Shown piece after piece: positions 21,307-33,544 of a DNA stretch of 64,000 bases. The stretch's first letter is position 1. Each line of letters starts with the position of its first letter. The stretch comes from Rhodocollybia butyracea (Eukaryota > Basidiomycota > Agaricomycetes > Agaricales > Omphalotaceae): contig JADNRY010000313.1 in NCBI GenBank assembly GCA_015501585.1, forward strand, positions 1 to 64,000, written 5' to 3'. A program made the position numbers and the translations under genes. The notes beneath the pieces were generated by a model. That model did no database searches. It saw only the letters and a program-made list of their open reading frames with translations, and had not been told where the DNA came from.

Positions 21307-24300
21307 ATGTCTGCTAAACCTACGCCAAAGCTTGACTTGTCCAAGTAGGTTATCCGACTTCTCAATCTTGTTCTTAGCCACTGACTCGTGTCGCTAGGCT
21401 GGTTTTCAAAATCGAGGGTACGCGACATTCATATACCTAGGTCTTGTGCTCATTTGCGTGTGCGAAAATCCTAGCAATCAAGCTCAAACTTGACAACCCT
21501 CCAAAAAGCGGGAAAATCTCCGTGACTCTACGAGCTAGTAAGAAAGATAACACGCTTGATGAGAACGAGAACGGTGGTTTTGCCAAAGGTAGACGGCAAA
21601 AAGTAAACAGTGAGATGGAATGGGAGATGAATAGCGACGTGTGAGTGCTGTATTCTTTCTGGTTTTATTTTTCGGAGATGTGCAAAAAATGGAGGAGTAA
21701 TTTTCGCGTGTACTCTGATAAATGAAGCCTTTTTGGAAATGCCGCCGGCGTTCACTCTCAGATATATTAGATTGACCATTTTTTGAGCAGTGTTGTCGAT
21801 ACAGAAGGCACTATAACCGTGGACATTAAAGAGCACCATCGCACTAAACCACTTTCAGCCAAATCTCTAGTTTCCAACCCAATTTCACTCAGGCATGAGG
21901 TCATCTTTGATAAATTTGTCAAATCAGACATGACAGGTAAGTAATCGAGCAAATTTGCATATTTAACGATGATTTTATTAAAATGGATTTCCGAAATCAT
22001 CGAAGGCGATGTTCAAGAATTCGCCTTGCCTGGAAGTGGTTTGACAGTCACACTGTGCATTTCGGCTGTAAGTGGTCCCACCTTTTTGACACATCCTTGC
22101 ATCTTCACATCAGATGAATAGTTTTCACTTGATTCCATTTTGAAGACATTTATTCCTCCCAAGTCACTTGTATCCAAACTAGGCAAGTATCAAGCTGGGC
22201 TTGATGTAATCTTGCAGATGGCAACTGCTTTGGGAGGAGTGAGTGAATCTTAAGTTGTTCAAAGTGCTAGAAATCTTCAAATCTAATGGTCAATCTAACA
22301 GTTGAACACCACAGCTGGAGTGGTGATAGGTGCAGCCACTCAAGCTTTTGAGGTATGAACTTCTGCTGGACTTATATATGATCTCCAAGTAATACTTCAC
22401 TCTTCAGTTTCTGAAAAACCAGGAAAAGTGTCATCAGGATATTCTTAATCTTTTTGAACATATGGGAATCATTCTTTCGATCATTGCAGATGCTGGCCCA
22501 CTCAAGGAGCATTCCAAAATGATAGAAGAAGTCATCAATTCTACTCTAACCTGCATTAAAGGTGCTGTTGAGCAAGTATTGATCAAGTGTCAGGACAATA
22601 TGTTGAGTGGGTGAAAAATCGATTGACTTTTCATCCTGTTTCAAAGTTTAGACTAATTTGAAAATTTATAGAGCAGCTCATGTTTTCATCAGAACTTGCG
22701 GACAAAATCTCTCACTTCCGCAGTGAATTTGATGATTTAAAGGAGCAGTACAAATTGTTTTGGCTCAGGTTACTGCTTTGCTCACTCTCTCTGCTGGTAA
22801 GACAACAAGTAACTACTTGTGTTCTATTAATACTAAAGGTGTAATGGTTCGCAGAGCATACCAGAATTCTTACAGAAAAGCTGAAACCTCAGTCTCATGA
22901 AGGCTCCAAAGTTTGCATGGAGGGTACCCGTGTTGCGCTTCTGTCCAAGCTGGTAGAACACATTAAGAGGGGTAGCGTTGTTTGGCTGCATGGTTGGCAG
23001 GAACAGGCAAAAGCTGCTATCATGGGCTCACTTGAACAGAAGTTCCGCAAGATGCCAGTGGATCCTGATCTCACAGGTATTGAGCTGGCGATGAGTTTCC
23101 ATTGCACAAGAGGGACCAGATCTGAAGATTTGCATATTCTGGTTCCTACAGTGGCTTACAACATTGCAAGAAAATTCCCTGCATTTGGAAGATATTTAGC
23201 AGATGATCCACAGCTAAGCACTTCGGGTGGATTGCATTACCAATTCGACAATCTGTTGCATCGGCCATTGGAGATACTGAAAAACGAGAGAAATGTATCT
23301 CCTACAAGCCAAATATTAGTTATTATTGATGCACTTGATGAGTGGGCTCTGGAAGAGGAAAGCCGTGAACAAGTTCTTAAAGGAGACTCAAGAGCTGTGC
23401 AAGAATCATAACTGGATCAAGTTTGTGATAACCAGTAGGCCAAATCCTGAGATCAGGGAAGCTTTTGCAGTTGGGCAGCATCTAGAAATGGATGTCCAGC
23501 AGGATCCAAACATCCAGAATGATATTGCAAAGTTTCTCAGACAATGTATCAAGGGTAAAGAAAAGGTGGATAAGGCCCTTACTAAGGCTGATGAAGAATG
23601 GTTGCTGTCTTATGTAGAGTCACTTTTTATATTGGCAGACACTGCATTCAAGTTCCTGGCTTATGGACTAGATCCTAGGGAAAAGTTGGCTATCATGAGG
23701 AAACAACAAGAAGGGTCCAAATCTGGAGCTAATTCCTATAATGTCCTATATGACCTGTATACAACTGTCTTGAAAGAGGCCATACAGGACCCAGGCAATG
23801 ATATTACAAAGTACCTGAAAGTCATTGGTACACTGATTATCCTTCAGCACCCAATAACAGAAAATGCATTGAGAGCACTCACCGGGGATTATGCACTGGA
23901 TGTAGTTAAATCTTTGGGTGCAGTACTTTACAAGGGTGGAGACGGCAAACTCAAGTACCATTTATCATTCAAGGAATTCATCCAGAAGGAAGGTGACAAA
24001 AGGGGGTTTTATATCAATCTGAAGGACCAGCACAGGCATCTTACCGATGCCTGTTTGGAAGTCTTAAGGACCAAGTTGAAATTCAATATTTGCCAGCTAG
24101 ATGATTCTGGTATCCCCAACGATTTGGTATCAAATCCTGATTTAACGGAACGAGTTGCACAACATATCTCAGAAGAGCTTCAGTACTCCTGTGAGAATTG
24201 GGTTCACCATTTGTGTGAGACAGAGCAGCCACAGGATACAATGTTGGCAGATGTGGTGAAGCTGATGACTGGGAGAAAAATTGTGTATTGGATGGAATGC

Positions 24301-26721
24301 TTGAGCTTAATGGGAAAAACATCCCAAATCCGAGATAGCATGGAGAGCTTGTCAGATAGGAGAATGTGTGAGGTATGAATTTTCAGTGGGATAATTAACA
24401 TATACATTGTCTGATGAAGTTGCATAGAAACTGAGCCCCACAATAATGGAAATGGCCGATGAGATTGGAAAATGTGTAAAGACATTTTATTATCCAATTG
24501 CTCACAGCACACCACATTTATATGTTAGTGTACTGCCAATGATTCCAGAAAACACCGTGTTATATCAAAATATTCACAAGTACATGGACAATGTGATTAG
24601 AATCAAACAAGAAGGAAAATACAAACAGTGGGTTTCAGAGATTACTCAAATTCCCCATGACAAGAGAGCATTTTCTGTCAGCTACTCTCCCAATGGAGAA
24701 CAGATTGCATCTGGGTCCGAGGATGGGACGGTGAGGATCTGGAATGCAGAAACAGGTCAGCCAGTAGGAAAGCATTGAAGGGGCATACTGGTTATGTTCA
24801 GTCAGTTGCCTACTCACCAGATGGGAAACACATTGTGTCTGGTTCACAGGATCAGACCCTGAGAATCTGGAATACAGAAACTAGGCAGCCAGTAGGAGAG
24901 CCATTAAAGAGTCATACTGGGGTGGTTAATTCAGTTGCCTATTCTTCAGATGGAAAATACATTGTATCTGGTTCTCAAGATCAGACATTGAGAATCTGGA
25001 ATGCAGAAACCAGGGAGCCAGTAGGAGAGCCATTAAAGGGGCATACTTCTTATGTTCTGTCAGTTGCCTACTCTCCAGATAAAAAACACATTGTGTCTGG
25101 TTCTGGTGATCACACCCTGAGAATTTGGAATACAGAAACTGGGAAGTCAGTTGGAGAGCCATTAAACAAGCATACTATTTTTATTTGGTCAGTTGCATAC
25201 TCTCCAGATGGAAAATACATTGTGTCAGGTTCTGGCGATAAGACTCTGAGAATTTGGTATGCAGAAACCGGGCAGCCGGTAGGGGAACCATTAAAGGGGC
25301 ATACTGATTATGTCCGGTCAGTTGTCTACTCTCCAGATGGAAAATACATTGTGTCAGGTTCTGATGATCTGACCCTGAGAATCTGGAATGCAGAAACTGG
25401 GCAGCCAGTAGGAGAGCCATTGAAGGGACATACTGATTGGGTTCAGTCAGTTGCCTACTCTCCAGATGGAAAACACATTGTGTCCGGTTCTTATGATCAG
25501 ACTCTGAGAATCTGGAATGCAGAAACTGGGCAGCCAGTAGGAGAGCCTGTAAACAGTCATACTGATTTTGTTCGGTCAGTTGCCTACTCTCCAGATGGAA
25601 CACACATTGTGTCTGGTTCTAATGATCAGACCCTGAGAATCTGGAATGCACAAACTGGGGAGCTAGTAGGAGAGCCCTTGAAGGGGCATACTGGTTGGGT
25701 TCAGTCAGTTGCCTACTCTCCAGATGGAAAACACATTGTGTCTGGTTCTGATGATCTGACCCTCAGAATCTGGGATGCAGAAACTGGCAAGGCAGTAGGA
25801 AAACCATTACAGAGTCATACTGATTTTGTTCAGTCAGTTGCCTACTCTCCAGATGGAAAACACATTGTGTCTGGTTCTGATGATCACACCTTGAGAATCT
25901 GGAATGCAGCAACTGGGCAGCCAGTAGGAGAGCCATTGAAGGGGCATACTGATTGGGTTCAGTCAGTTGCCTACTCCCCAGATGGACAATACATTGTGTC
26001 AGGTTCCGATGATCTGACCCTGAGACTCTGGAATGCAGAAACCGGGCAGCCAGTAGGAGAGCCATTAAGGGGGCATACTGGTTGGGTTCAGTCGGTTGCC
26101 TACTCCCCTCATGGAAAATACATTGTTTCAGGTTCTGATGACCAGACCCTGAGAATCTGGAATACAGAAACCAGGCAGCCAGTAGGAGAGCCATTGAACG
26201 GGCATACTGCTAGGGTCCAGTCAGTTGCATACTCTCCCGATGGGAAGTATATTGTGTCAGGCTCTCATGATCTAACCCTGAGGATCTGGGATGCAGAAAC
26301 TGGGAAGCCAGTAGGAGAGCCATTGAAGGGGCATATTGCTTTTGTTTGTTCAGTTGCCTACTCTCCAGATCAAAAACACATTGTATCTGGTTCTCAAGAT
26401 CAAATCCTGAGAATCTGGAATGCAGAAACTGGGCAGCTAGTAGACGAGCCATCCCCGGAGTCTAACAATTTGATCACGTCACTTGCGGGCCACTCTTCTG
26501 CCTCCCTTAACCATCCAGGAATTGTGGCGAATAGGCAAGGCTGGGTGGTATTAAATACTGGCTATCTCTTGTTTTGGCTCCTTCCTCAGTACAGGTTTGG
26601 AGCTGCTGACAGCCGCCAGGTTCTCACCCTCCCTCCCGATGCTGCCAATCAAGCAGTCAACATTGACTATAGTAATTTTATATATGGTAAAGACTGGGAA
26701 CGTTCTTGGAAAACCTTGTAA
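21307..26721 (+). pseudogene. NLR1: HET-E/NWD-like NACHT-WD40 receptor, frameshifted
   Basis: Fungal STAND/NLR immune-type receptor gene. In order: an N-terminal beta-rich, possibly C2-like part (KLKLDNPPKSGKISVTLRA, near 21490); a helical part (22150-22890); NACHT with Walker B LVIIDALDEW (near 23312) and sensor FVITSRP (near 23424); a winged-helix-like part; 14 WD40 blades; and a unique tail with a short hydrophobic stretch. Introns of about 50-60 nt are recognisable, e.g. 24376-24431. The P-loop GLAGTGKS is present only in the +1 frame (22992-23014). Other frame breaks lie near 22760, 23355 and 24773. Such genes drive non-self recognition in fungi. It is a pseudogene unless these are sequencing errors. 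Confidence 0.85.
24656..26457 (+). repeat. 14 tandem WD40 blades (129-bp unit)
   Basis: One blade (24656-24776) is followed by 13 near-identical 43-residue blades. Fourteen blades would make two seven-bladed propellers. The consensus is HTxxVQSVAYSPDGKHIVSG then SDDxTLRIWNAETGQPVGEP. Variation is concentrated at the same few sites: the two residues after HT, the residue before SVAYS, and the residues around SGSxDxTL. High DNA identity between blades shows ongoing homogenisation, as in other NWD receptors. Confidence 0.92.
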
Positions 26722-28509
26722 TGTGGGTTTTTTATAATCTAAAAGAGCTACCTATTTCAACTTTCACGCATTTTCTTGCATTTTTGGAAATATAGCCTTG
26801 TAGCACTCGGATACTTATACATTCCTGAATGAGTTATACAATACAAAACCAAATGTAATCAAACTGCATCGCGGTTGAGATCTAAGACACTTCTTGAAGT
26901 ATTGAAGAAGGGAATAACGTCGGAGTCCCGCCCCCCGCCTCTTCGCTTCCGATATCAATGGTGGGATGTGTCCTCCTGAGGGGGAATTATTCTTCCTCCC
27001 TTTTCTGTGCTAGTTACAATTATCTTACTTCATTTATCCGAGTCCCTTAGTACCTTGCACTGACTTGCCAGGTTCAAGTAGTAACTTATATACGGGACTT
27101 AATGTCCTTTTCCTTCAGTCGTTTGTCCCGTTCACTTCTGAGGTGAGTTTGATTTCATATACATATTTACTCATATACATGTTTCACTCTTTCTCTGCAC
27201 TTGAAAAAATAAGTATTTGATCTTGTATTTGATACCCTAAAGATCTATGATGCTGCACCCATGTATATCCCTGCACAATACCGTCAATGATATAATGAAC
27301 TGATCCTGAATATACGGTTCATTCCATCATTTATTTCTATTTCATCTTGTCCACAAGTTGTCAAATAGTTAGTTATAGATTCCCATGTACAACACTGGCT
27401 GTAGGTGGGGTGAGGGGATCGTGACTACAAGTCTACAGTTTGAAGCGAGACCTGGAATAAATAGTTTGTAAATAGTATTATCAATTTCTCATTCGAGATC
27501 GACAAGAGATCGAGGTGCCAATGGGATAGACCTGCATGGTACGTGGTAGTGGGCGTACGCTCTTTACATTGGAATTTCATCACTATTCAGTTCTCTCGGA
27601 ATACTTCGCATCTCCATCACAAACTAGACTGATTGTACAACACCTGAATTTTGTCCACAGATGATGACAACTCATAGCAAGAGTTGGGCGGGTTTTTTTT
27701 GCCTACCTGGATTCCTCCTTCCAGCTCGTCGCTTCTTCCTTGCTGTACACAGAGTTGGTACACATGTGAATCCACTCGAAAGCTCTTCCTTTTCCAGTTC
27801 TCGTCTCAATGACATCCGAATTGACAAAATAGTCACTGCGGTTCCGTGTCATTCTAAACACCGGCATGTGAAACAAGTAGTCTTAGACCGCCTCAATTGG
27901 AATGCTGGATACAATGTTGTGTACATATCCTCGCCATATTCCGAACAAGGTGAGTGTCAACAACTTACGGCGTGATTCCAAAAGACTCCCGGAGAGTAAG
28001 CTTGAATGTAGCTGCGTCTATGCACTCCGGTCGTTATACGACCACAGCTTAAAGCAGCTTCGCAGTTAGGGGGATTGCCGTACTATGACACTCGATATTG
28101 CACATGAGGTTGCGGAGAAGGTCCCGAGTTTGGAAGAAAGTTTGCAAGGAACTAACCGCATCGAAGATTTCTGTGTCCTCGATATTCAATGCTCTTCATT
28201 CTCGAAACACTACCGAAGTTCTTCACAAGCCTGATTAAAGTGTCTCGTCGCTTCCGCGAGGTGTTCAATCGTGTTCGTATCCTGCGTATTGCCGGCAGGA
28301 ACGTCGAGAGTGAATGACGAAGCGTAAAATGAGAATCAAGAGTGTGAAGGGATCAGTCTACCAAACTAAAAAGGAGTACAAGATAGATGTTGTCAGTCGA
28401 GCCCTGTGAGAGCAGACTGATAGAGGTGAGATATGTCCAAGTACGAGCTGCATTAGAACCGTTGTACCCACAACCACCCCAAAAAAATTTCCTCCCATTC
28501 CAATCATCG
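26722..28509. other. Intergenic, no gene supported
   Basis: Mostly AT-rich sequence after the NLR stop. An ORF at 27661-27975 and a stretch near 28090-28330 contain short open frames, but there is no recognisable domain or conserved copy in the window. Confidence 0.5.
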
Positions 28510-29602
28510 ATTCTCCGAAAAATGCACCATCCGAGAGGGCCATCGTGCTCTAAACTCAAGCTCCAGTTGAAGACTTCATACTTGGTAGCCCCGCAAGTCC
28601 GTCGACGCTGAATAACGACATAGTCTGGGTCAAAGATATCTTTCACTCACTCGACGATAGGCCAGATTACTGCAAAGGTGCGATTGGATGCGCCTTTGAG
28701 GAGAGGAAGAGACAGGGCATCGAATGCGGTTGAAGGGTTGGCGAAGGGAAGTTAACCCTGGAGAGGCGTGCTGTATGCCCAAAGTCTATATCAAAGCATT
28801 TGTTCGGGTAAGAAGTTGAAAAGTTACACAGAAGCCCAAGTCCCGGAATATCAGACGCACCTCGCGAGAAAAATGCTTCCGACACAGCATCAGAAAAGTG
28901 TGGTCAACAGCACTGGCTGGGTCCTCTTCAGAAGCAATATAGCGAGGGCACAATCTGCGACATAGCAAAAGTCATAAGAACTAGACTCCTGAGCATAGTG
29001 TCTATAGTAATACAGCATGAGAACGCTAAACTGTGGCTGTTTTAGTATGGAGTCGATAGAAGTCTGACCTTCCGCCATCCCAGTTAATGAATATGTTGGC
29101 ATACCCAGGCCATGAGGCATCCATTGCTTTCAGGGCAGCACCAGCTACCAATCGAACATACTTCAGAGGGCCAGCGAGCCACGGACAGCCATCTTTTGTC
29201 CTAAATTGAACAAGCATCTCGTCAATAGTGGGCCACGGTTGGTTGAAACTTCGTGCAGGACATCAGGATAAGTTTGAGCGTGATATACACCCAGCTCGTT
29301 GTTCGTGGCTTCCTCTGGCTTAAAAACTTTGATATGGCGAAGAGAGCCAGAAGAAGATATATGAGCTGGCAGCTTGGAGAATGAACTCGAAGGAGAGATC
29401 TTCCTGGGAGACGCGACGAGTACTTTTCAAACGCTATTAGAAGTTTTTGAACCATGTGTAAGTAATTGGCGTATACCTTTACCAGATCTTGAGATACTAG
29501 GTAGACTACATCCTCACTCGTTGAGGAGTATGTGATGGTCGAACATAGGTTGACGCCGAATAGCGCCGAATTCACTAAATAAGCGCGCATCTCAAACGTC
29601 AC
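28510..29602 (-). pseudogene. Degenerate gene X, copy B
   Basis: Diverged counterpart of 17220-18420. Minus-strand pieces include SEDVVYLVSQDLVKV (near 29500), NNELGVYHAQTYPDVLHEVS (near 29280), TRCLFNLGQKMAVRGS (near 29200) and ASWPGYANIFINWDGG (near 29100) followed by an apparent donor. Frames alternate, with an early TGA after MAVRGSLAL. No family is recognised. Confidence 0.4.
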
Positions 29603-29619
29603 TCACACGTGTCGATCAC

Positions 29620-30480
29620 TCAACGTTCTCAAGACTTGGTATGGCCATCGCTGTACAATCCCCAGGAAGTACAGACCCATCCAAGGAGGCTTTCAGGAGG
29701 TGAGGGCGTAAGCTGTAAGCTTCATGCTGAACAGTTCATCAGCTGAAAAGTTTCCAGACATCCGTTGGTTCACACTATCCTGGACTCTGGTCTTTTACAT
29801 CCTGTCGTTGTGGTATGCGCTTCCCTCAACCCTCCTAAAAATAATTAGAGGATCTTGGATTAGAAGAGGCAGATGTCGACGAACCAAGATATAGTAGTTA
29901 CCAGTCCTCACTAGGTGCGACACTCTGCGCTCATATCACTAATTCATCTTCAGCAAGCTTAGCAGCTCATGCACATGCCTTGCTACTTTCGCCGGCTTCC
30001 CACCATCCATATCTACCCGCCGAGTTCCACAATCAACATCACTCGAAACCCAACTCAAGACGAAGACCGCACGGCATTCCCGCTCTCTTTACCTTTCTTC
30101 CCTTATTGACCTTATTCCTAATCAGTATCGCTATCTCATCCGCAGGATACATCCTGACGGGATTCAACACGATGGGATATCTCTTCATGGGTACTTGGGC
30201 GCTTTTGTGGCGGTGATTAGGATTATAGTCAGGATGCTGAAGTGAGTTCTTCATCGTTGCGTCTAGGGATCATTCTGACGCTTGCGTTAGTGTCCAGCCC
30301 TCTGTCGTCAACTTGATGGGTTCGCATATCCGACCATTCGCCGCTTCATACACCGGCCATACTGCTTCGTTATCCCACAAATGCACTACTTCAAGCCTCT
30401 TACATAGCTGTACACGTTTTGATGCTCCTATGAGCCTTTGTTTCGATGCTTGGGAAGAAACGAGGAAACTCAGATCGCAA
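29620..30480 (+). repeat. Degenerate block B, middle part
   Basis: Counterpart of 18430-19480. It has the strip TTTCCAGACATCCGTTGGTT (near 29752), the GAGGATCTTGGATTAGAAGA strip (near 29850), and a membrane-segment ORF (AISSAGYILTGFN, near 30135) followed by GTGAGTTCTTC. Only one short open frame survives (29980-30216). Confidence 0.5.
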
Positions 30481-30529
30481 ACCTAATTACTTATAAAGGA
30501 GACGGACGACTACAGCATCTTTCCATGAT

Positions 30530-31050
30530 GACTCACGAGCGCGCGCGGCCTGATTGATCAGCAATATTTCCTTCCCCTCTGAACGATTCCATCTGGAAAG
30601 CGGTGCGCGTTGTGAAGCAGAAACATCTAAGTACGTCAGAGAGTTCAACGGGTGAAGGAAGGAGCCTCTGCATCGGAATCAGGACTAGCGCTGTCGTATT
30701 TGCTCTATGAAGTGTCGCGACCGTCAGATCCGCTCCAACACAACGTCGACTTCCACCAATCTGTGTTCTAGGAGTTTGAGATCTGAGATTTGTCTGTTTG
30801 TTACGAGTAAGCTGAGAAGACCGGCGGACAGAGGACAAAAGAAGCGGGAAGTCGAAGATCTAGCGGTCGACGCGACCTTTGGGAACCCAGACCCACGACT
30901 TGTAATGACAAAAGTTGAGCAACAAGCAATAATAGACACCGCATTCGCCTTGTAAAGTCTTCCTGCGTCGGGTACGGGATACTTTCCAACTATGCTCACT
31001 TCCGTTGTCACAACTCTTCCCTCGTTCTCGGAAACATTCTCATCATACTA
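30530..31050 (+). repeat. Module Q, copy B (truncated)
   Basis: Corresponds to about 20190-20700 of copy A. Both carry a TGAAGYGTCGCGAC string and, at the right end, TTCTCGGAAA with CATAC (31036-31050 here). Homology stops there, and no NLR or 174-residue-family gene follows. The ORFs over it are not conserved. Confidence 0.45.
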
Positions 31051-31059
31051 TTACCAGGG

Positions 31060-32354
31060 TCTGGCGCCTCGAAAAGAAGATGTGTTGAGTCTGGCAACCA
31101 GAAGGACATTGGGTACCAAATGGAACGGGTAGACGCCCGGCAACCAGTTGTATCCAAGACACATGTTATTGTATGTATACACTGCTGACCATGATACTAC
31201 CTTCCATGATCCATCCATTTCGGATTGCGCTGAGAGAGATGAGTGAAAAAGCGGGCGTATGAACTGAATAATGAAGATGAAACAACCTTGATTGAGTGTC
31301 GAAGCCCTCAAGGGTGGAAGGAAGGAAGGCAGTTGAGACGCACGGTCATTATTCTGTCTGCTACTATATAGGTCTATCATTGATTTGCTTGTGGTGCCGG
31401 TCCAATTGAATGTCTCTTTCATCCGGTTCCGAATTACCCCCCAATCCCCTGTGGTGGAAGCTGGGCTGTCGCTTGTCTCTTCATAGTTTAGCCGAACCAT
31501 ACAACGTGTCTATTAACTCTTGGTCTTATGGCTTGCGAGAACAAAGAGTAAATGCAGCTGCATGAAGGAGAACAACAGGTCCTGATCATTGCAGACAAAG
31601 ATAGCTTTGAATTCAAGCATGGGGTCAGATCCAACAGCGATCCCAATTGGACTGTTTCCTTCTCAGAGTCTCCTCCCATTTCGGCCTTCCACATTTCTCC
31701 TTACTTACTGAATCCTTCCCAATAGCCTGATATTTCGTCCGACAGAGTCGGGGATTGCCACGCATGTGGGGTGCGGGGAGCGAATAATGTTAATGGAGAC
31801 GGGAAGCCTTTCGACGGGGGCACCGGGAGCATTTTCCGCTTCAGATGTTTACAAGTTTAAAAAGTGGTATTCATTTGTATCCTAGGAGGACTAACGAGCA
31901 AAACCCCGATGTTTTCTTCCATGCTGTTTATATGCATATGCCACGGTCGATAGTCGGTGCGGGTGGGGGAGAGTTTTTAAAATAGGCAAGAAGCGAACAG
32001 AAATCTGCCAACCTCTTCTCCATTACATAATAACTATTATTGCAGATGAGACGAGAAGCGAATAAAAAATCAATATGCAGAACATATGTACATAAGTATT
32101 CCAGCCAGGATAATATGACGAGAAGCGAATAGAACAGAACATATTCTAGCCAAGATAAAGCCAATTTTAGGGCCTCCGATTCAAGTACTTGAGTGTGGCT
32201 ACATAGAGATGATGCATGATGAACGCACAACTTTATGACATGTAGAAGACAATTGTGGGGCAAGTATCGCTTTCGGAAAGAGCTGTCAAGAGTAGCGTCT
32301 CACTTAAAACCCATCCTTCTCCCACCCCCACTCTTCACTCCGGGCCCATCTCAG
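31060..32354. other. Intergenic, no gene supported
   Basis: It holds a 149-codon minus ORF (31500-31051) of unbiased, unrecognised sequence, not supported by any second copy. Near 32000-32150 a string of the type GACGAGAAGCGAATA occurs three times with 50-70 bp spacing. The last 80 bp before 32355 would be the promoter of the next gene. Confidence 0.45.
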
Positions 32355-33544
32355 ATGTCTTCTTCAAACAACAACCCGCTCTCGTGTTTTCTTCGCTGGT
32401 GTCGCTGTCTCATTTGCTCGTCGTCAGCGGTCGCTGTGTAAGTTGATGTTCTTCACAGCATCTTATACTTATCACTTAGACATTTAACCAGCGACAACGC
32501 AGAGGCCGATCATATGGCCACTCTCGTGAAGGCTTTCAAGGAAGGCAAAGCATTGGACCCCTTGTACAGCGCCATTTTGAAAGATGCGATGGAAAATCCA
32601 AAGTTGCGCGATGCCTTCACGAAAGCTGTTATGGACAACATGAAATTGCTATCCCTCAATCCTAGTGACTACGTCAAGGCCGTTGCACAACCATCGTTGT
32701 ATGTCGTCCCAACGGATATATCACGTTTAATAATCTAATCTCCTTTACCAGTGCCATTGAGAGACACCTCACTCCACCATACGGTACCCGAGGCTACTCA
32801 CAGTAAACATTTTCCATGTGCTTTCAATGCTGGATGCTGAACAATCTACAGCCAAATTTACAAAGGTCCCCGTGGCACGGATTGGACTGTGAATGTGCAT
32901 GCTTACCGTCACGCCAACTCCGACAATATTACTTTGATCCTATTACATTCGGGTTACAGCGAATACGACACTACATTCACCTTGTGGACTAATCCAAGAC
33001 AGACGGGCAGCGCCCACTATCCGATCAGATACGATAGTGGGGATCGCGAGAATGGATACTCCTGTATGTTCATCGTTCACTGTTCACTTCACGAATGAAA
33101 CATGTTTACCTGGTATATCGAAGACCACATTGACTATACGGAAAGTATCAACATGATAGGGCCTGATGGGAGGAATCCTATTGTCTTCAGAGCTCAATAT
33201 AAAGAAACCTTTATTGCGCAGCCCATGGGACTCCCTGGTGGCCCTTACGATGGTTTACAGTTTCAGCAAGTAAGTTTTACACTTTAATTGGGTCACTGCC
33301 AAGTCACTGCTTTTATTGCCACACTAATAACCTGTGAAGGCGCCAGGCCGAATTCATGGGATGTCGGTTTTCAACGCTTCAGTCAAACTTCCTTATACCG
33401 TCTGGATTTGTGAGCTATTTCTTGGTTCAGGTATACTTACGGACACTGAATAATTAAATGATCCCCTTCATAGATTTCAGGCAAGAATCCTATAGGACAG
33501 GTCATCCAGACAGTTCTGTTGGCAGGATAGAAATCAAGGTGTAG
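32355..33544 (+). CDS. Hypothetical multi-exon protein, unrecognised
   Basis: An ATG, at least six GT-AG introns and a TAG join in one frame: MSSSNNNPLSCFLRW at the start, then a helical charged stretch (KAFKEGKALDPLYSAILKD and MENPKLRDAFTKAVMDN), then a beta-rich, aromatic C-terminal half (IYKGPRGTDWTVNVHAYRH, GYSEYDTTFTLW, YTESINMIGPDGRNPIV, PGRIHGMSVFNASVKLPY) and an end at GRIEIKV. The N-terminus is Cys-rich (CFLRWCRCLIC) and could be a lipidated or short membrane anchor; it is not a clear signal peptide. Exon phases are consistent throughout, which supports a real, intact gene. I cannot name a family. Confidence 0.6.

Noticed and set aside
24926..26452. Long minus-strand ORFs (78-143 codons) opposite the WD40 repeats
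   Set aside because: They repeat with the same 129-bp period as the blades and are antisense shadows of the repeat codons.
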